Shown here one piece after another: positions 30,612-40,118 of a stretch of 45,787 nt of DNA. Where the stretch lies: the NCBI GenBank assembly GCA_028713675.1, contig JAQTNV010000027.1:1-45787 (forward strand). Direction: 5' to 3'. The notes beneath the pieces are model-generated. The model did not search any database. It worked only from the letters and a program-made list of their open reading frames with translations, and was not told the origin of the DNA. A program made the translations under genes and the position numbers. Each line of letters starts with the position of its first letter. Position 1 is the first letter of the stretch. Origin of the DNA: a bacterium (GTDB lineage Bacteria > Desulfobacterota > JAPLJL01).

Positions 30612-31706
30612 TTAGGTCCCCACCGCGGTCTCATTGCCCGGAAGCACGATTTCAGACGGCGGCGGCATGTTTTCGGTCAGGTTTTCCGGCCCGAGCAGGA
30701 CGGCGACCCAGCGTGTGCTTTCATGGTTCTCGCAGGCGAACTTCAGCGTCATGGTAAACGGTACGCAGAGAACCACACCGACCAGACCCAGCAGGCTTCC
30801 CCAAAAGATCAACGAGAGGAATACGACCAATGTGGACAGGCCGAGCTTCCGCCCCATGAGCCTTGGCTCGACCACGTTGCCGAGGATGAAATCAACGGCC
30901 AGATATCCGGCCGCGGTGAGCCCGGCCCGGCCGATCCCGAATTGGACCAGGGCAAGAATAACCGCGGGGATCGCGGCGATGATAGAGCCGACATTGGGAA
31001 CATAGTGGAGCAGAAAGGCCAGGAAACCCCAGAGAACCGGAGAATCCACGCCAAGGATATAGAGCCAGATCCCAATCAGAATACCCGCGGTCAGGCTGAT
31101 TAATGTCTTGATGACCATATATCGTTTCATATCATCGAAAAACTTCGTAAATTGGGGAAATAGCTGCCGAGGATCTCCGAGGACGGCGCGGAGCTTGACC
31201 GGGAAGCTGGCGGCTTCGAGCAGGATAAAGGTTACGGTTAACAGGATCAGGACAATGTTCGAGAGCGCGGAGCCCAAACCCCCGAGCATGCCGACCGCCA
31301 GTTTCAACATCGCGGCCGGGCTGACATACTCGAGCAGCATTTTGTCCGTGATCCGCATGCCTTTCCTGGCCAGCAGCGCCTTGAGTGCCAAGATTTGTTC
31401 CTGGATGCGTTGTTGGTATGAAGGCAGGGCATCGAGAAAGCCGTTGAGGGACGTGGCAACCAGGCCGCCGGCGATCAGCAGAACGGTGACCATGCCGGTC
31501 ACCACGATCAAGACCGCAACGATGGCGGGAACACGTTTCCGCTCGAGCCAGAGCACCGGCGGCGTCCCGAGCATAGCGAGGAAAACGGCGACCAGGCAAG
31601 GTACCAGGACCGACTGCGCCTGACTGATGCCCCAGACGATGAACACGATGGCCGCGGCGACGACAAGGACGCGCGGCGCGGGGTGAAGTTTGTCCGGTTC
31701 GGTCAT
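30612..31706 (-). CDS. AI-2E family transporter
   Basis: ATG 31706 gives a 364-residue, eight-helix protein. It has the family's AVFLAMLGTPPVLWLERKRVP and long amphipathic SLNGFLDALPSYQQRIQEQI, then GILIGIWLYILGVDSPVLWGFLAFLLHYVPNVGSIIAAIP and LIFWGSLLGLVGVVLCVPFT. The family includes the autoinducer-2 exporter TqsA and Na+/H+-linked members, so substrate is open. It is the first gene of the cluster with Omp85, the fusion protein and BrkB. A TTG at 31712 is an alternative start. Confidence 0.92.
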   Translation of the reverse strand: MTEPDKLHPAPRVLVVAAAIVFIVWGISQAQSVLVPCLVAVFLAMLGTPPVLWLERKRVPAIVAVLIVVTGMVTVLLIAGGLVATSLNGFLDALPSYQQRIQEQILALKALLARKGMRITDKMLLEYVSPAAMLKLAVGMLGGLGSALSNIVLILLTVTFILLEAASFPVKLRAVLGDPRQLFPQFTKFFDDMKRYMVIKTLISLTAGILIGIWLYILGVDSPVLWGFLAFLLHYVPNVGSIIAAIPAVILALVQFGIGRAGLTAAGYLAVDFILGNVVEPRLMGRKLGLSTLVVFLSLIFWGSLLGLVGVVLCVPFTMTLKFACENHESTRWVAVLLGPENLTENMPPPSEIVLPGNETAVGT

Positions 31707-31880
31707 GGGCAAATGCCTTCTCGCCGGGTGTGGCGAAGTTGCTCGGTGGCGAAATTGGCATCGCCAGCAGTTGAATTATTAAAGCTTGAAAATCGAAAAC
31801 ACGGTTTTTTCAGCACTCTGCTAGTGCGCGGCATTGGTTGCTTCCGGCGATATTTCCCTTGTGGTATTTTTCCCGGATTT

Positions 31881-33032
31881 TCATTCCCGCAGGTTTTCAC
31901 GAATCGCCCGGAACTCATCTTTAATCTTGCCGAAAACTTCCGTCACCCGGGGATCAAAATGTCTGCCGGAACCACTCAACACCAGGGCACAGGCCTGCTC
32001 ATGTTCTAAAGCCGACCGATAAGGCCGGTGCGAGGTGAGGGCATCGTAAACATCCGCCACCGCCACGATTCGGGCGGATAAAGGAATTCGCTTTCCGGAG
32101 AGGCCTTGAGGGTAGCCGGTGCCGTCCCATTTTTCATGATGCGAAAGCGCGATCTCCATTCCCATATTTATAAACATATTCCCGGGATACTTTTCCGTCA
32201 CCGCTTTCAAGGTGCTGGCCCCCAGGGTGGTATGAACCTTAATTTCCTCGAACTCCTCCGGGGTCAGTGGACCGGGTTTCAGGAGCACCAAGTCGCGTAC
32301 CCCCACCTTTCCGATATCATGCATTGTGCTGGCCTGGGAGACATCTTCGATGTACTCGGAATCCGTCCCACTATGGGATTTGGAATCCGCGCTAAAATGA
32401 GACGCCAGAAGCCGGCTCATCGCCTGCACTCTTTCGATGTGTTTGCCGGTAACGGAGTCGCGCGAATCGGCAAGCTTGGCCAGCGCGAAAATGGTCGCCA
32501 TCTGGGAATCGGTTGTTTTCCGCACCTGCTCCCGGACCAGATCCTGAAGATGGTCGTTCTTGTATTCGAGCTCAACCTGAAGTTGCCGAAGTTTAAGGTG
32601 GGTTTCCACCCGCGCCTGGATTTCCTCGAACTGAAACGGCTTGGTGATGTAATCAACGCCCCCAGCCCGAAAGGCTTCCACCTTGTCTTCAACCCCCCCC
32701 ATCCCGCTCAGAAACAACACCGGGATATCTTTAAGCCGCTCATCTTCTTTCATCTCCCGGCAGACCTCGTAACCGTTCATCCCGGGCATATTGATATCGA
32801 GAATAACGAGATCGGGGGGATCGCTCCGGGCCGAAGCCAGGGCCATTTGCCCTTCCGATATAGGGCGAACCCGGTGACCCTGGATTTTAAGTATCCGGGC
32901 GAGAACCTTCAGATTCGCCTCCTCATCATCGACGACAATGACGCTCCGTCCCGGCGATTTTGCTTCCGCAACAGAACTCTCTTCCAGCTTGATTTCCTGA
33001 TTTTTTACCGGTTCTCTTTCGCAAGTAATCAT
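31881..33032 (-). CDS. Response regulator with HD-GYP phosphodiesterase domain (RpfG-type)
   Basis: The receiver domain at about 30-150 has the phospho-acceptor Asp79 (LVILDINMPG) and the Lys in YITKPF. A coiled linker leads to an HD-GYP domain with HD at 238-239 (MHDIGKVGV), HHE near 298-300 and GTGYP at 304-308. All catalytic residues are present, so it should hydrolyse cyclic di-GMP when phosphorylated. The ribosome site AAAGG precedes the ATG. It is the distal member of the signalling cluster, separated by a 234-nt repeat-bearing gap. Confidence 0.95.
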   Translation of the reverse strand: MITCEREPVKNQEIKLEESSVAEAKSPGRSVIVVDDEEANLKVLARILKIQGHRVRPISEGQMALASARSDPPDLVILDINMPGMNGYEVCREMKEDERLKDIPVLFLSGMGGVEDKVEAFRAGGVDYITKPFQFEEIQARVETHLKLRQLQVELEYKNDHLQDLVREQVRKTTDSQMATIFALAKLADSRDSVTGKHIERVQAMSRLLASHFSADSKSHSGTDSEYIEDVSQASTMHDIGKVGVRDLVLLKPGPLTPEEFEEIKVHTTLGASTLKAVTEKYPGNMFINMGMEIALSHHEKWDGTGYPQGLSGKRIPLSARIVAVADVYDALTSHRPYRSALEHEQACALVLSGSGRHFDPRVTEVFGKIKDEFRAIRENLRE

Positions 33033-33145
33033 TTTTACCTTTCGTTGGTTTCTTGTTTCTTTGGTTTCCCTGGTTAACTCGAAAACATTCGCGAGGCTTC
33101 CTTCGACTATAATGCCTTGGGATCTAGTCGAAAGATCTTGCCTTC

Positions 33146-33240
33146 TCCCCTCCCTCCGGGCAGGAGGCCCCTACGGGCAGGAAGCCGGCCTGTAAGCCCT
33201 ACGGGCTGGAAGCGGGGCTGGAAGCGGAGTTGGAGGCTTT
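33146..33240. repeat. GGCCTGTAAG...CTACGGGCTGGAAGCGGGG repeat, second copy
   Basis: Related to 19060-19135. It fills most of the gap 33033-33266 between the two response-regulator genes; nothing else is recognisable in that gap. Confidence 0.55.
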
Positions 33241-33266
33241 TCCGAGCCGGAGGCCGCATTCCGCAA

Positions 33267-33800
33267 TTAAATAATGATGGTTCCCTTCTCGTCCTTTTCC
33301 ACTTTGCAGATTTCCGGATACTCCTTTTCCGCTTTGCGAATTCCTGGATACTCTTTCTCCAGGTCTTTCAATATCTGATGCTGTTCCCGAACCTCCGCGG
33401 CCAGGGACCGGTTTTCGCGCTGGAGTTGAAGGTGCTCCAGGGCCAGGCGGATCGTGATCAGCAGATCTTGGTCGTTCCAGGGCTTGGTCAGGAACCGGTA
33501 AACCCCTCCTTCGTTAATGGCCGCGATTGCCGCCTCAAGGTCGGCATGACCGGTCAGGATAATCCGGATGGTGTCCGGGTAATCCATGGCGACCCGCTTC
33601 AGGAACTCGACGCCGTCATGTACCGGCATCTTGAAGTCGCTGATGACAAGATCGACCGGGCTCGCATAAAGCTTGTTCAGTCCCCCCAGCGCGGAACCGG
33701 CGATCATAATTTCATACGGCTCCTTCCGGAGCAACTGGGCCAGGGCGCTCAAGGCATTTACTTCATCATCCACGATAAGAATCTTGTAAGCCTTTTCCAT
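33267..33800 (-). CDS. Single-domain response regulator with repeated charged tail
   Basis: The receiver domain has acidic pocket DDE (11-13), phospho-acceptor Asp55 (LVISDFKMP), Thr in ILTGHAD and Lys in FLTKPW. A coiled segment (HLQLQRENRSLAAEVREQHQIL) leads to a tail in which LEKEYPGIRKA is followed by EKEYPEICKVEKDEKGT. The DNA there (33300-33360) is a 30-nt tandem duplication. Such EKEYPGI..V..D..G tails occur on signalling proteins of this type. No output domain, so it likely acts through protein contacts. GGAGGG precedes the ATG. Confidence 0.9.
   Translation of the reverse strand: MEKAYKILIVDDEVNALSALAQLLRKEPYEIMIAGSALGGLNKLYASPVDLVISDFKMPVHDGVEFLKRVAMDYPDTIRIILTGHADLEAAIAAINEGGVYRFLTKPWNDQDLLITIRLALEHLQLQRENRSLAAEVREQHQILKDLEKEYPGIRKAEKEYPEICKVEKDEKGTIII
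33300..33360 (-). repeat. 30-nt tandem duplication inside the response-regulator tail
   Basis: Two adjacent units, each containing a TTTGCGAATTCCTGGATACTC-like core, encode the repeated EKEYPGI/EKEYPEI segment in frame. Confidence 0.7.
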
Positions 33801-34006
33801 TTTTCGCCCTCCATCTTTCTTGTCTATTTAGTTCATGATTATTAACGAATGACGATTGACGATTTTAATATCCAATAAACAAAATTTACGATTGTAGATT
33901 GAAGAAACATAAAACCATCCGTATTCCTTGTTTGTAATTCGTCACCAATAGGTTATGTTGGTCATTGTTTTTTGCTTTTCACTTGTCACTCGTCAATCAG
34001 CAATCG
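33801..34006. other. AT-rich intergenic gap with short heptamer runs
   Basis: No gene. AATGACG/ATTGACG units near 33849 and GTCACTC/GTCAATC/AGCAATC units near 33985-34010 resemble weak heptamer arrays. The latter abuts the hybrid-kinase stop. Confidence 0.45.
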
Positions 34007-35929
34007 TCATTTTTCTTGGATGACTCCTTCCAGCGTTTTTTGAAGTTCTATAAGTGTATATGGTTTTGTCATCACACTGGCAAACCCGTAACTTTTATAA
34101 TTGGTCATGAGGTCGGCGTCGGCATAACCGCTGGAAACGATCAATCTGGCCTCCGGGTCCATTTTTTTGACAATCGCGGCGGCTTCCCGTCCTCCCATTT
34201 TACCGGGGATGGTCAGGTCCATGATCGCCGCGGTATAATCTTTTCCGCTTTCCTTCGCTTTCCGATACATTTCGATCGCCTCTTCCCCGCCGACGGCAAA
34301 ATCCACCCAGTAATCCATGAAACCCAGCAGGCGGCCGAGCGTCTTCCGGATGCTCTCCTCGTCGTCCATCACCAGGATCTTGCCTTTCTCGTTTTCAACC
34401 GGACTGCCGCGGAAGCCGGCCAGGCCGGAGCGGGCCTCTGCATCCGAAGCCAGGGCCGGCAGGTAAACCTCAAAGGTGGTCCCTTTTCCCACCCGGGATT
34501 CAACATTGATATGCCCGTTGTGGCTCTTGATCATCGAGAAAGTAATCGCCAGCCCCAGCCCGCTCCCTTCCTTCTTGGTGGTGAAATAAGGATCAAAGAT
34601 CCTGGCCAGGTTTTGCTCGGGGATGCCCTCTCCCTCATCCTTTACGGATATTCTTACGTACCGTCCCGGTTTCAGAGTCGGCGATGATTTTCCCCCGTCA
34701 AACACATTCTCGCCCCGGATCTCGAGGAGCCCGCCTTTATTCATGGCCTGCTTGGCGTTCATCACCAGGTTCTCGAAAACCTGGTAAATCTGCCCGGCAT
34801 CGGCCTCGATGGGCCAAAGGTCGTCCGACAGGATGAATCGGGAGCCGATGTTCGAGCCGGTTAAAATAAAACCGGTCACTTCCCGCAAGAGCTTGGCCAG
34901 GGAGGTGGATTCCCGGACCTGGCTCCCGCCCCGGGCGAAAAGCAGCAACTGCTTGATCAGGTCCCGGGCCCGGATCGAGGCCTGCTCGGCGTCCACGATC
35001 GCCTCCAGGGCTTCCTCCCCCGGCTTGCTCAGGTGCCTGGCGATCGAGATGTTGGCCATGATCCCGGTTAAAATATTGTTGAAATCGTGGGCGATCCCGC
35101 CGGCCAAAAGGGAAAGGGATTCCAGCTTGCTGACCTTCAGCAATTCCTTTTCCATCCGCTTGCGGTCGGTGATATCCAAAACCCCGGCGATGGCTCCGCT
35201 GAAGTTGCCCTCAGTATCGGTAATCGGGGATGTTACAAATAAAGCAAACCAGTGACTTCCGTCTTTTTTGACAAACTCAAAATCATGCTGTTCTTTAATT
35301 CCCTGGCTTTGCTTTTCCAGCTGTTTTTGGGCCGACTCCCTGTCCCGTTCTTCCATAAACTCGAACAAGTGCCGGCCGGCCATTTCCTCCACGGTATACC
35401 CGAGCATCTCCGCCATTCTCCGGTTGGCGAAAGTGGTGCGGGCGTTCGCGTCAATAACCCAGATCCCCTCTTGCATGGACTCAATCAGCAGGCGGTATTT
35501 TTCCTCGCTCCTGCGCAGCGCTTCCCGGTCCCTTTTTCTTTCGATCGCGTAAAATATCGCCCTCCGCAGAATCCGGGCGTCGATTTCGCCCTTGACCAGG
35601 TAATCCTGCGCCCCTTCCCGAAGGGCCTTAATCGCAGTATCCTCGCTGTCCAGCCCGGTGAGGACGATAATCGGAAGTTTTTCCACCTGGGTTTTGGCCT
35701 TGGCCTTGACCTTGACCAGGGTGTCTAATCCCTGGGCATCGGGCAAACCCAGATCGATGAAAATTACGTCAAAATCATTTTGTTCGAGGAGATTAACGCA
35801 GGCTTTCAGACTATCGGCCTGGACGAGCGTAAATTTTCCGTTCAGGGCCTCCTGCAACTGCTCCCGGATCATCCGGGCGTCGCCCGGGTTGTCTTCGACC
35901 AGAAGGATTTTGGTTTCGTTCGAGGTCAT
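34007..35929 (-). CDS. Hybrid sensor histidine kinase (REC-PAS-HisKA-HATPase-REC)
   Basis: The 640-residue soluble protein has an N-terminal receiver (Asp59, [10 protein letters not shown]) and a PAS domain at about 142-258. The dimerisation helix carries His281 (IAHDFNNIL, the HisKA subtype lacking Pro in the H box). An ATPase domain follows ([25 protein letters not shown]), then a C-terminal receiver from about 517 ([30 protein letters not shown]). No transmembrane segment. Its ATG overlaps the upstream receiver's stop by 4 nt (ATGA), so it is translationally coupled in the signalling operon. Confidence 0.95.
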   Translation of the reverse strand: MTSNETKILLVEDNPGDARMIREQLQEALNGKFTLVQADSLKACVNLLEQNDFDVIFIDLGLPDAQGLDTLVKVKAKAKTQVEKLPIIVLTGLDSEDTAIKALREGAQDYLVKGEIDARILRRAIFYAIERKRDREALRRSEEKYRLLIESMQEGIWVIDANARTTFANRRMAEMLGYTVEEMAGRHLFEFMEERDRESAQKQLEKQSQGIKEQHDFEFVKKDGSHWFALFVTSPITDTEGNFSGAIAGVLDITDRKRMEKELLKVSKLESLSLLAGGIAHDFNNILTGIMANISIARHLSKPGEEALEAIVDAEQASIRARDLIKQLLLFARGGSQVRESTSLAKLLREVTGFILTGSNIGSRFILSDDLWPIEADAGQIYQVFENLVMNAKQAMNKGGLLEIRGENVFDGGKSSPTLKPGRYVRISVKDEGEGIPEQNLARIFDPYFTTKKEGSGLGLAITFSMIKSHNGHINVESRVGKGTTFEVYLPALASDAEARSGLAGFRGSPVENEKGKILVMDDEESIRKTLGRLLGFMDYWVDFAVGGEEAIEMYRKAKESGKDYTAAIMDLTIPGKMGGREAAAIVKKMDPEARLIVSSGYADADLMTNYKSYGFASVMTKPYTLIELQKTLEGVIQEK

Positions 35930-36369
35930 TTATGTCTTTTGGGCGGCAATTTGACAATGGATACCCAGAAATTCTCGACCGCCTCTATCATCGCGATGAA
36001 CTGCGTCAGGTCAACCGGTTTGGTGATATAGCAATTCGCATGCAGGTTATATGATTTCCAGATGTCCTGCTCGTCCCGGGAGGTGGTTAAAACCACCACC
36101 GGAATCCGCTTTAAATCCGGATCCGACTTGATTTCGGCCAGCACTTCCCTCCCGTCTTTTCTCGGCAGGTTCAGATCGAGAAGAATCAGATCCGGCGGGG
36201 GAGCGTCCTTGAAAACCCCGTTTTTATGCAAAAAGTCCATCGCTTCCACCCCGTCCTTCGCCACGCTCAACTTATTGAGAATCTTCGCTTCCTTCAGCAC
36301 CTCGATGGTCAGGCGCACGTCACCCGGGTTATCTTCGATCAGCAGGATTTTGGTGTCATTCGCGGTCAT
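35926..36369 (-). CDS. Rcp1-like single-domain response regulator, copy B
   Basis: The 147-residue receiver has an acidic pocket ([17 protein letters not shown]), phospho-acceptor Asp in [22 protein letters not shown] and the Lys in YITKPVDL. The extended loop and C-terminal helix ([10 protein letters not shown]) are typical of Rcp1, the partner of cyanobacterial phytochrome kinases. It is nearly identical to its neighbour at 36366-36821 at protein and DNA level. Four-base ATGA overlaps on both sides couple it to copy A and the hybrid kinase. Confidence 0.95.
   Translation of the reverse strand: MTANDTKILLIEDNPGDVRLTIEVLKEAKILNKLSVAKDGVEAMDFLHKNGVFKDAPPPDLILLDLNLPRKDGREVLAEIKSDPDLKRIPVVVLTTSRDEQDIWKSYNLHANCYITKPVDLTQFIAMIEAVENFWVSIVKLPPKRHK
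35941..36348 (-). repeat. Tandem gene duplication, unit B (partner 36381-36788)
   Basis: About 408 bp match the partner at an exact offset of 440 nt with few substitutions, covering nearly the whole receiver domain. Identity collapses only in the first 15-20 codons. Confidence 0.85.
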
Positions 36370-36821
36370 GGGCGTATTTTGGGCGGCAATTTGACAATGG
36401 ATACCCAGAAATTCTCGACCGCCTTTACCACCGCGATGAACTGCGTCAGGTCAACCGGCTTGGTGATATAGCAATTCGCATGCAGGTTATATGATTTCAA
36501 GATGTCATGCTCGTCCTGGGAGGTGGTTAAAATCACCACCGGAATCCGCTTTAAATCCGGATCCGACTTGATTTCGGCCAGCACTTCCCTCCCGTCTTTT
36601 CTCGGCAGGTTCAGATCGAGAAGAACCAGGTCCGGCAGGGGAGCGTCCTGGAATTCCCCCTTTTTATGCAAAAAGTCCATCGCCTCCACCCCGTCCTTCG
36701 CCACGCTCAACTTATTGAGAATCTTCGCTTCCTTCAGCACCTCGATGGTCAGGCGCACGTCACCCGGGTTGTCCTCTACGAGCAGGACGTCCACCAGTTT
36801 TGTAACAGAATCGTTTTCCAT
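36366..36821 (-). CDS. Rcp1-like single-domain response regulator, copy A
   Basis: The 151-residue receiver differs from copy B mainly at the N terminus ([18 protein letters not shown]) and in a few residues ([16 protein letters not shown] against [16 protein letters not shown]). ATG 36821 was chosen because AAAGGAGG lies 8 nt upstream, only 14 nt after the kinase stop; the longer frame to 36896 would overlap the kinase gene. It probably takes phosphate from the upstream triple-PAS kinase, the usual Rcp1 pairing. Confidence 0.93.
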   Translation of the reverse strand: MENDSVTKLVDVLLVEDNPGDVRLTIEVLKEAKILNKLSVAKDGVEAMDFLHKKGEFQDAPLPDLVLLDLNLPRKDGREVLAEIKSDPDLKRIPVVILTTSQDEHDILKSYNLHANCYITKPVDLTQFIAVVKAVENFWVSIVKLPPKIRP

Positions 36822-36835
36822 CGTTTTTTCCTCCT

Positions 36836-38872
36836 TTACGCTGCGGGTAGGGTGAAATAAAAGGTCGTTCCTTTCCCTGGTTCGGACTCGATCCAAATTT
36901 TACCTCGATGCCTTTCCACTATCTTTTTACACATTGCCAGCCCTATTCCGGTGCCGGGATACCGATCCGTGCCGTGCAAGCGCTGGAAAACCACGAAAAC
37001 CCGTTCAAAATATTGGGGATCAATCCCGATCCCGTTATCCCGAATCGAGAATATATAAGACCCATTCTGCGGTTTGCAGGAGATATGAATCCGGGGAGCG
37101 TCTTCGCCCTGGAACTTGATCGCGTTTTCCATCAGGTTTTGAAACAATCGGACCAACTGTGTTTCATCCCCCTTCACCAGGGGCAGGGAATCGCTGGTTA
37201 TTTCCGCATTTTTTTCCTTGATCGCCACGCCGAGGTTGGTCAAAACCGTGCTCAAAACCACCTGGCAGTCAACCTGTACCGGATCTTTCCCCCGGGTTGC
37301 CAGGCGCGATAAAATCAAGAGATCGTTGATCATTGTTTTCATCCGCATGGCCCCGTTTACCGCGTAGCCGATGAATTCATCGGCGTCGCTGTCGAGCTTT
37401 CCTTTATAGCGTTTTTCGATCAACTGCAGGTAGCTGGCCACCATTCGCAGAGGCTCCTGCAGGTCATGGGAAGCGACATAGGCGAACTGCTCGAGTTCGG
37501 TGTTGGACCTCTTTAAGTCCTCGAGCGTCTGCTTTAAAAGCGCTTCCGCCCGTACCCGCTCGGTGATGTCGCGCTCGGTGGAAGCGATCCCGATCGGCTT
37601 TCCGGTATCATCCACCAGTTTCGTTACGGTCTTCCAGATATCTAAAATGCGGCCGTCTTTGGTTATTCGTTGGGTCTCAAATGAGGTGATCTCCTCTCCC
37701 GCGATCAGGCGGCGGAGAAAATCCTTTTGCTCCGCCACTTTGTCGGGAGGCGTGAGACGCCCGATGTTTGCCTGCAGCGCCTCTGACTCGCTATAGCCAT
37801 ACATCTTTTCCGCGCCGCGGTTCCAGGCGGTGATCCGGCCTTCAAAATCCTGGATCGTGATCGCGTCGTTGGAGTCCCGCACCACCGTCACCATGCGGCT
37901 GGCTTCCTCCGTCTCCCGCTTTCGCTCGGTGATGTCGCGCTCGGTGGAGGCAATCCCGATTACTTTTCCCGCCGCGTCCACCAATTTCGTTACGACCATC
38001 CAGACGTCGACCAGGCGGCCGTCTTTGGTCAACCGCTGGGTCTCAAACGAGGTGATCTCCTCTCCCGCGATCAGGCGGCGGAGAAAATCCTTTTGCTCCG
38101 CCTCTTTGTCGGGAGGCGTGAGACGCCCGATGTTTGCCTGCAGCGCCTCTGACTCGCTATAGCCATACATCTTTTCCGCGCCGCGGTTCCAGGCGATGAT
38201 CCGTCCCTCCAAATCCTGGATCGTGATCGCATCGTTGGAGTCGCGTACCACCGTCGCCAAGCGTCTTCTCCTCGCGTCCTCCTTCTTGCGCTCGGTGATA
38301 TCGCGCTCGATGGAGGCAATCCCAATCGGCTTTCCAGCGTCATCCACCAGTTTCGTCACGGTCATCCAGATGTCGAAAATCCGGCCGTCTTTGGTCAACC
38401 GCTGGGTCTCAAACGAGGCGATCTTCTCACCCGCGATCAGCCGGCGGAGAAAATCCTTTTGCTCCGCCTCTTTGTCGGGAGGCGTGAGGCTTCCGATGTT
38501 CATCCGCAGCGCCTCTTCCTCGCTATAGCCGTACATTTTTTCCGCGCCGCGGTTCCAGGCCGTGATCTGTCCTTCAAAATCCTGGACCGTAACCGCATCG
38601 TTGGAGTCCCGCACCACTGTCGCCAAGCGCCTGATCTTCGCTTCCTCCCGTTTGTGCTCGGCTGATCTTTCAGAAGCTGCGATCAGATCAAGATTCTCAA
38701 ACTTGACCATCCTCTTTTGCACCCTGGCTAATTCACCAAGAAGCTCAAGCTTGGTCAGGCTTTTATCTTTGGGCAAAGATGAGCCTTTCCTCTTGGCTTT
38801 TAAGGATTTTTTCTTTGAATAGGCGGTGATTATACTTTTCCCGTTTTTCATGGAATCAATTATTGAAAGCAT
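36836..38872 (-). CDS. Sensor histidine kinase with three near-identical PAS domains
   Basis: The 678-residue soluble kinase starts with a basic coiled segment (1-80), then three PAS/PAC units of exactly 122 residues each (about 81-202, 203-324, 325-446). Each carries VVRDSNDA and GAEKMYGYS, and ends ERDITER. HisKA has His469 ([13 protein letters not shown]) and the ATPase domain has [20 protein letters not shown] and [12 protein letters not shown]. The DQEP-type H box is the phytochrome-like class. No membrane helix, so it senses a cytoplasmic signal. It heads the operon of two Rcp1-like receivers and a hybrid kinase. Confidence 0.95.
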   Translation of the reverse strand: MLSIIDSMKNGKSIITAYSKKKSLKAKRKGSSLPKDKSLTKLELLGELARVQKRMVKFENLDLIAASERSAEHKREEAKIRRLATVVRDSNDAVTVQDFEGQITAWNRGAEKMYGYSEEEALRMNIGSLTPPDKEAEQKDFLRRLIAGEKIASFETQRLTKDGRIFDIWMTVTKLVDDAGKPIGIASIERDITERKKEDARRRRLATVVRDSNDAITIQDLEGRIIAWNRGAEKMYGYSESEALQANIGRLTPPDKEAEQKDFLRRLIAGEEITSFETQRLTKDGRLVDVWMVVTKLVDAAGKVIGIASTERDITERKRETEEASRMVTVVRDSNDAITIQDFEGRITAWNRGAEKMYGYSESEALQANIGRLTPPDKVAEQKDFLRRLIAGEEITSFETQRITKDGRILDIWKTVTKLVDDTGKPIGIASTERDITERVRAEALLKQTLEDLKRSNTELEQFAYVASHDLQEPLRMVASYLQLIEKRYKGKLDSDADEFIGYAVNGAMRMKTMINDLLILSRLATRGKDPVQVDCQVVLSTVLTNLGVAIKEKNAEITSDSLPLVKGDETQLVRLFQNLMENAIKFQGEDAPRIHISCKPQNGSYIFSIRDNGIGIDPQYFERVFVVFQRLHGTDRYPGTGIGLAMCKKIVERHRGKIWIESEPGKGTTFYFTLPAA
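37502..38632 (-). repeat. Three tandem 366-nt PAS-encoding DNA repeats
   Basis: The same landmark (TTTTGCTCCGCC) occurs at 37725, 38091 and 38457, spacing exactly 366 nt each time. Long stretches are identical between units, most of all between the two downstream PAS units. Confidence 0.9.
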
Positions 38873-38950
38873 TTTTCAGGCCGAATATTTTTTATCATTA
38901 CGAACAAATCAATTTCCGTTTTGGTCCCGGCTTCCGGCCGGCCGCGCCTT

Positions 38951-39493
38951 TTAGAACCGGAAGCGGACCCCGAGGGCGAAATCGGGGTCGTAGAAGGCGG
39001 CCGGATCCGGAACGAGGAAGATGACGCCGACCGGGGCCAGCTCTAAGAACAGGTCAATCGGGGCCTCGCGGAAGGACAACCGAAGGCCCACGAGCCCCCG
39101 CGCTCCAAACCCGGCGTAGGATTGGTCGTTGTAGAAGCTGTACTCACGGCTGGGCCTATACGCGTAATATCTGCCCGTGAACCACTCGGCCTTACCGCCG
39201 ACGCCGAAGTAGAACCGGAGCAACGCCGTGGGATTGTCACGGAGTAAATCCCCCCCCGTATCGTGGGTCCAGTCCACCATCGCGACCATCGAGTCCCCAG
39301 GGAAGAACCCGAATCCGAAATGGGCCTGGACCGCATTGCGCTCACCGAAACCGGCACGCAGGGTGAAGCCGGTCGGGTCGCCCAGGACAACGCCCAAGGA
39401 GAAGCCGTTCTGGACAGGCGTCTGAGCGCCGGCCGCAGCCGGCACGATGGTTAAAGCGAACAGCAGAACTCCTGCCACTAACAAATGTTTCAT
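38951..39493 (-). CDS. Outer-membrane beta-barrel protein, DUF3996-like (paralogue of 14944-15486)
   Basis: The 180-residue protein has a signal peptide (MKHLLVAGVLLFALTIVPAAAGA) and barrel strands beginning FSLGVVLGDPTGFTLRAGF and ending DFALGVRFRF. The block order matches the protein at 14944. AAAAGGAGG precedes the ATG, which overlaps the upstream lmo0937-like stop by four bases (ATGA). Being coupled here to a small membrane stress protein rather than a HEAT-like protein implies a different partner. Confidence 0.82.
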   Translation of the reverse strand: MKHLLVAGVLLFALTIVPAAAGAQTPVQNGFSLGVVLGDPTGFTLRAGFGERNAVQAHFGFGFFPGDSMVAMVDWTHDTGGDLLRDNPTALLRFYFGVGGKAEWFTGRYYAYRPSREYSFYNDQSYAGFGARGLVGLRLSFREAPIDLFLELAPVGVIFLVPDPAAFYDPDFALGVRFRF

Positions 39494-39681
39494 TGAATCC
39501 TCCTTTTATTAAATATCGGTTTTCCTAATCCGCTGGCGCGGCCTGGACCTTTGATGATCCGAACTAAGAGCAGAACAACCGCCACGACCAGCAGCATGTG
39601 GATGAATCCACCCAGCGCGTGGGAGGTGACCAATCCGAGTGCCCAGAGCAACACTAAAATGATGGCGATGGTCCACAGCAT
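39490..39681 (-). CDS. lmo0937-family small membrane protein
   Basis: From ATG 39681 the 63-residue protein is two hydrophobic helices (MLWTIAIILVLLWALGLVTS and IHMLLVVAVVLLLVRII) around a Gly-rich turn, with a short basic end. This is the lmo0937/DUF5670 pattern (LW.IA.iLl.LWllGl...GG.iHlLLviaiv). Function unknown; often near CsbD-type stress genes, as here. A TTG at 39699 would add six residues. Confidence 0.88.
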   Translation of the reverse strand: MLWTIAIILVLLWALGLVTSHALGGFIHMLLVVAVVLLLVRIIKGPGRASGLGKPIFNKRRIQ

Positions 39682-39751
39682 AACTTCACTTTTTTCCAAT
39701 TGGTTCGTCAGTTTCTTAAAGGCAAATTCAAGATCGCTACCGGCGGGACAG

Positions 39752-39797
39752 AGTGCCCGGGAGCGAAGCGCGCTGCGCCGCGCCCCCGGGCCGACTT
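39752..39797. other. GC-rich inverted repeat between CsbD and lmo0937 genes
   Basis: GTGCCCGGGAGCG and a CGCGCCCCCGGGCC partner can pair around a GCGC-rich loop. No T run follows on either strand, so it is a stable hairpin rather than a classic terminator. Confidence 0.45.
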
Positions 39798-39809
39798 GTC
39801 CGTCTGTGA

Positions 39810-40004
39810 TTATTTCAGGTGAAGCTGGTCAAGCTTCGTCTTAATCGCTTCCTTGGTATCGCCGAACTTCTCCTGGATGACACCGTAGAGCTTGTCTACG
39901 GAGCCTTCCGCCTTGGTGAAGTCGTCGTCCGTGAGTTCGCCCCAGGCCTTCTTCGCCCGGCCTTTAATCTGATCCCACTTGCCTTTTGCCTGATCCTGGT
40001 TCAT
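39810..40004 (-). CDS. CsbD-family stress response protein
   Basis: The 64-residue, highly charged protein begins MNQDQAKGKWDQIKGRAKKA and continues WGELTDDDFTKAEGSVDKL with a GVIQEKFGDTKEAIKTKLD end, a clear CsbD match. Members are small, abundant general-stress proteins of unknown mechanism. GGAAAGGAG lies about 6 nt upstream of the ATG. It is part of the stress/envelope block with lmo0937 and the DUF3494 proteins. Confidence 0.93.
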   Translation of the reverse strand: MNQDQAKGKWDQIKGRAKKAWGELTDDDFTKAEGSVDKLYGVIQEKFGDTKEAIKTKLDQLHLK

Positions 40005-40118
40005 GTGTTTCTCCTTTCCAGGGTTGAGTTATCTTGCTTGTTTTCGTGTGCAATTCTTTTTTCCTGAGAACATCGCCGTCTTAATCGTTCTTTCCTTTCC
40101 TTCCCCAGAGGTCATGTT

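Noticed and set aside
35926..36821. Chemotaxis CheY pair
   Set aside because: The long C-terminal helix and kinase context fit Rcp1-type receivers, and no che genes are present.
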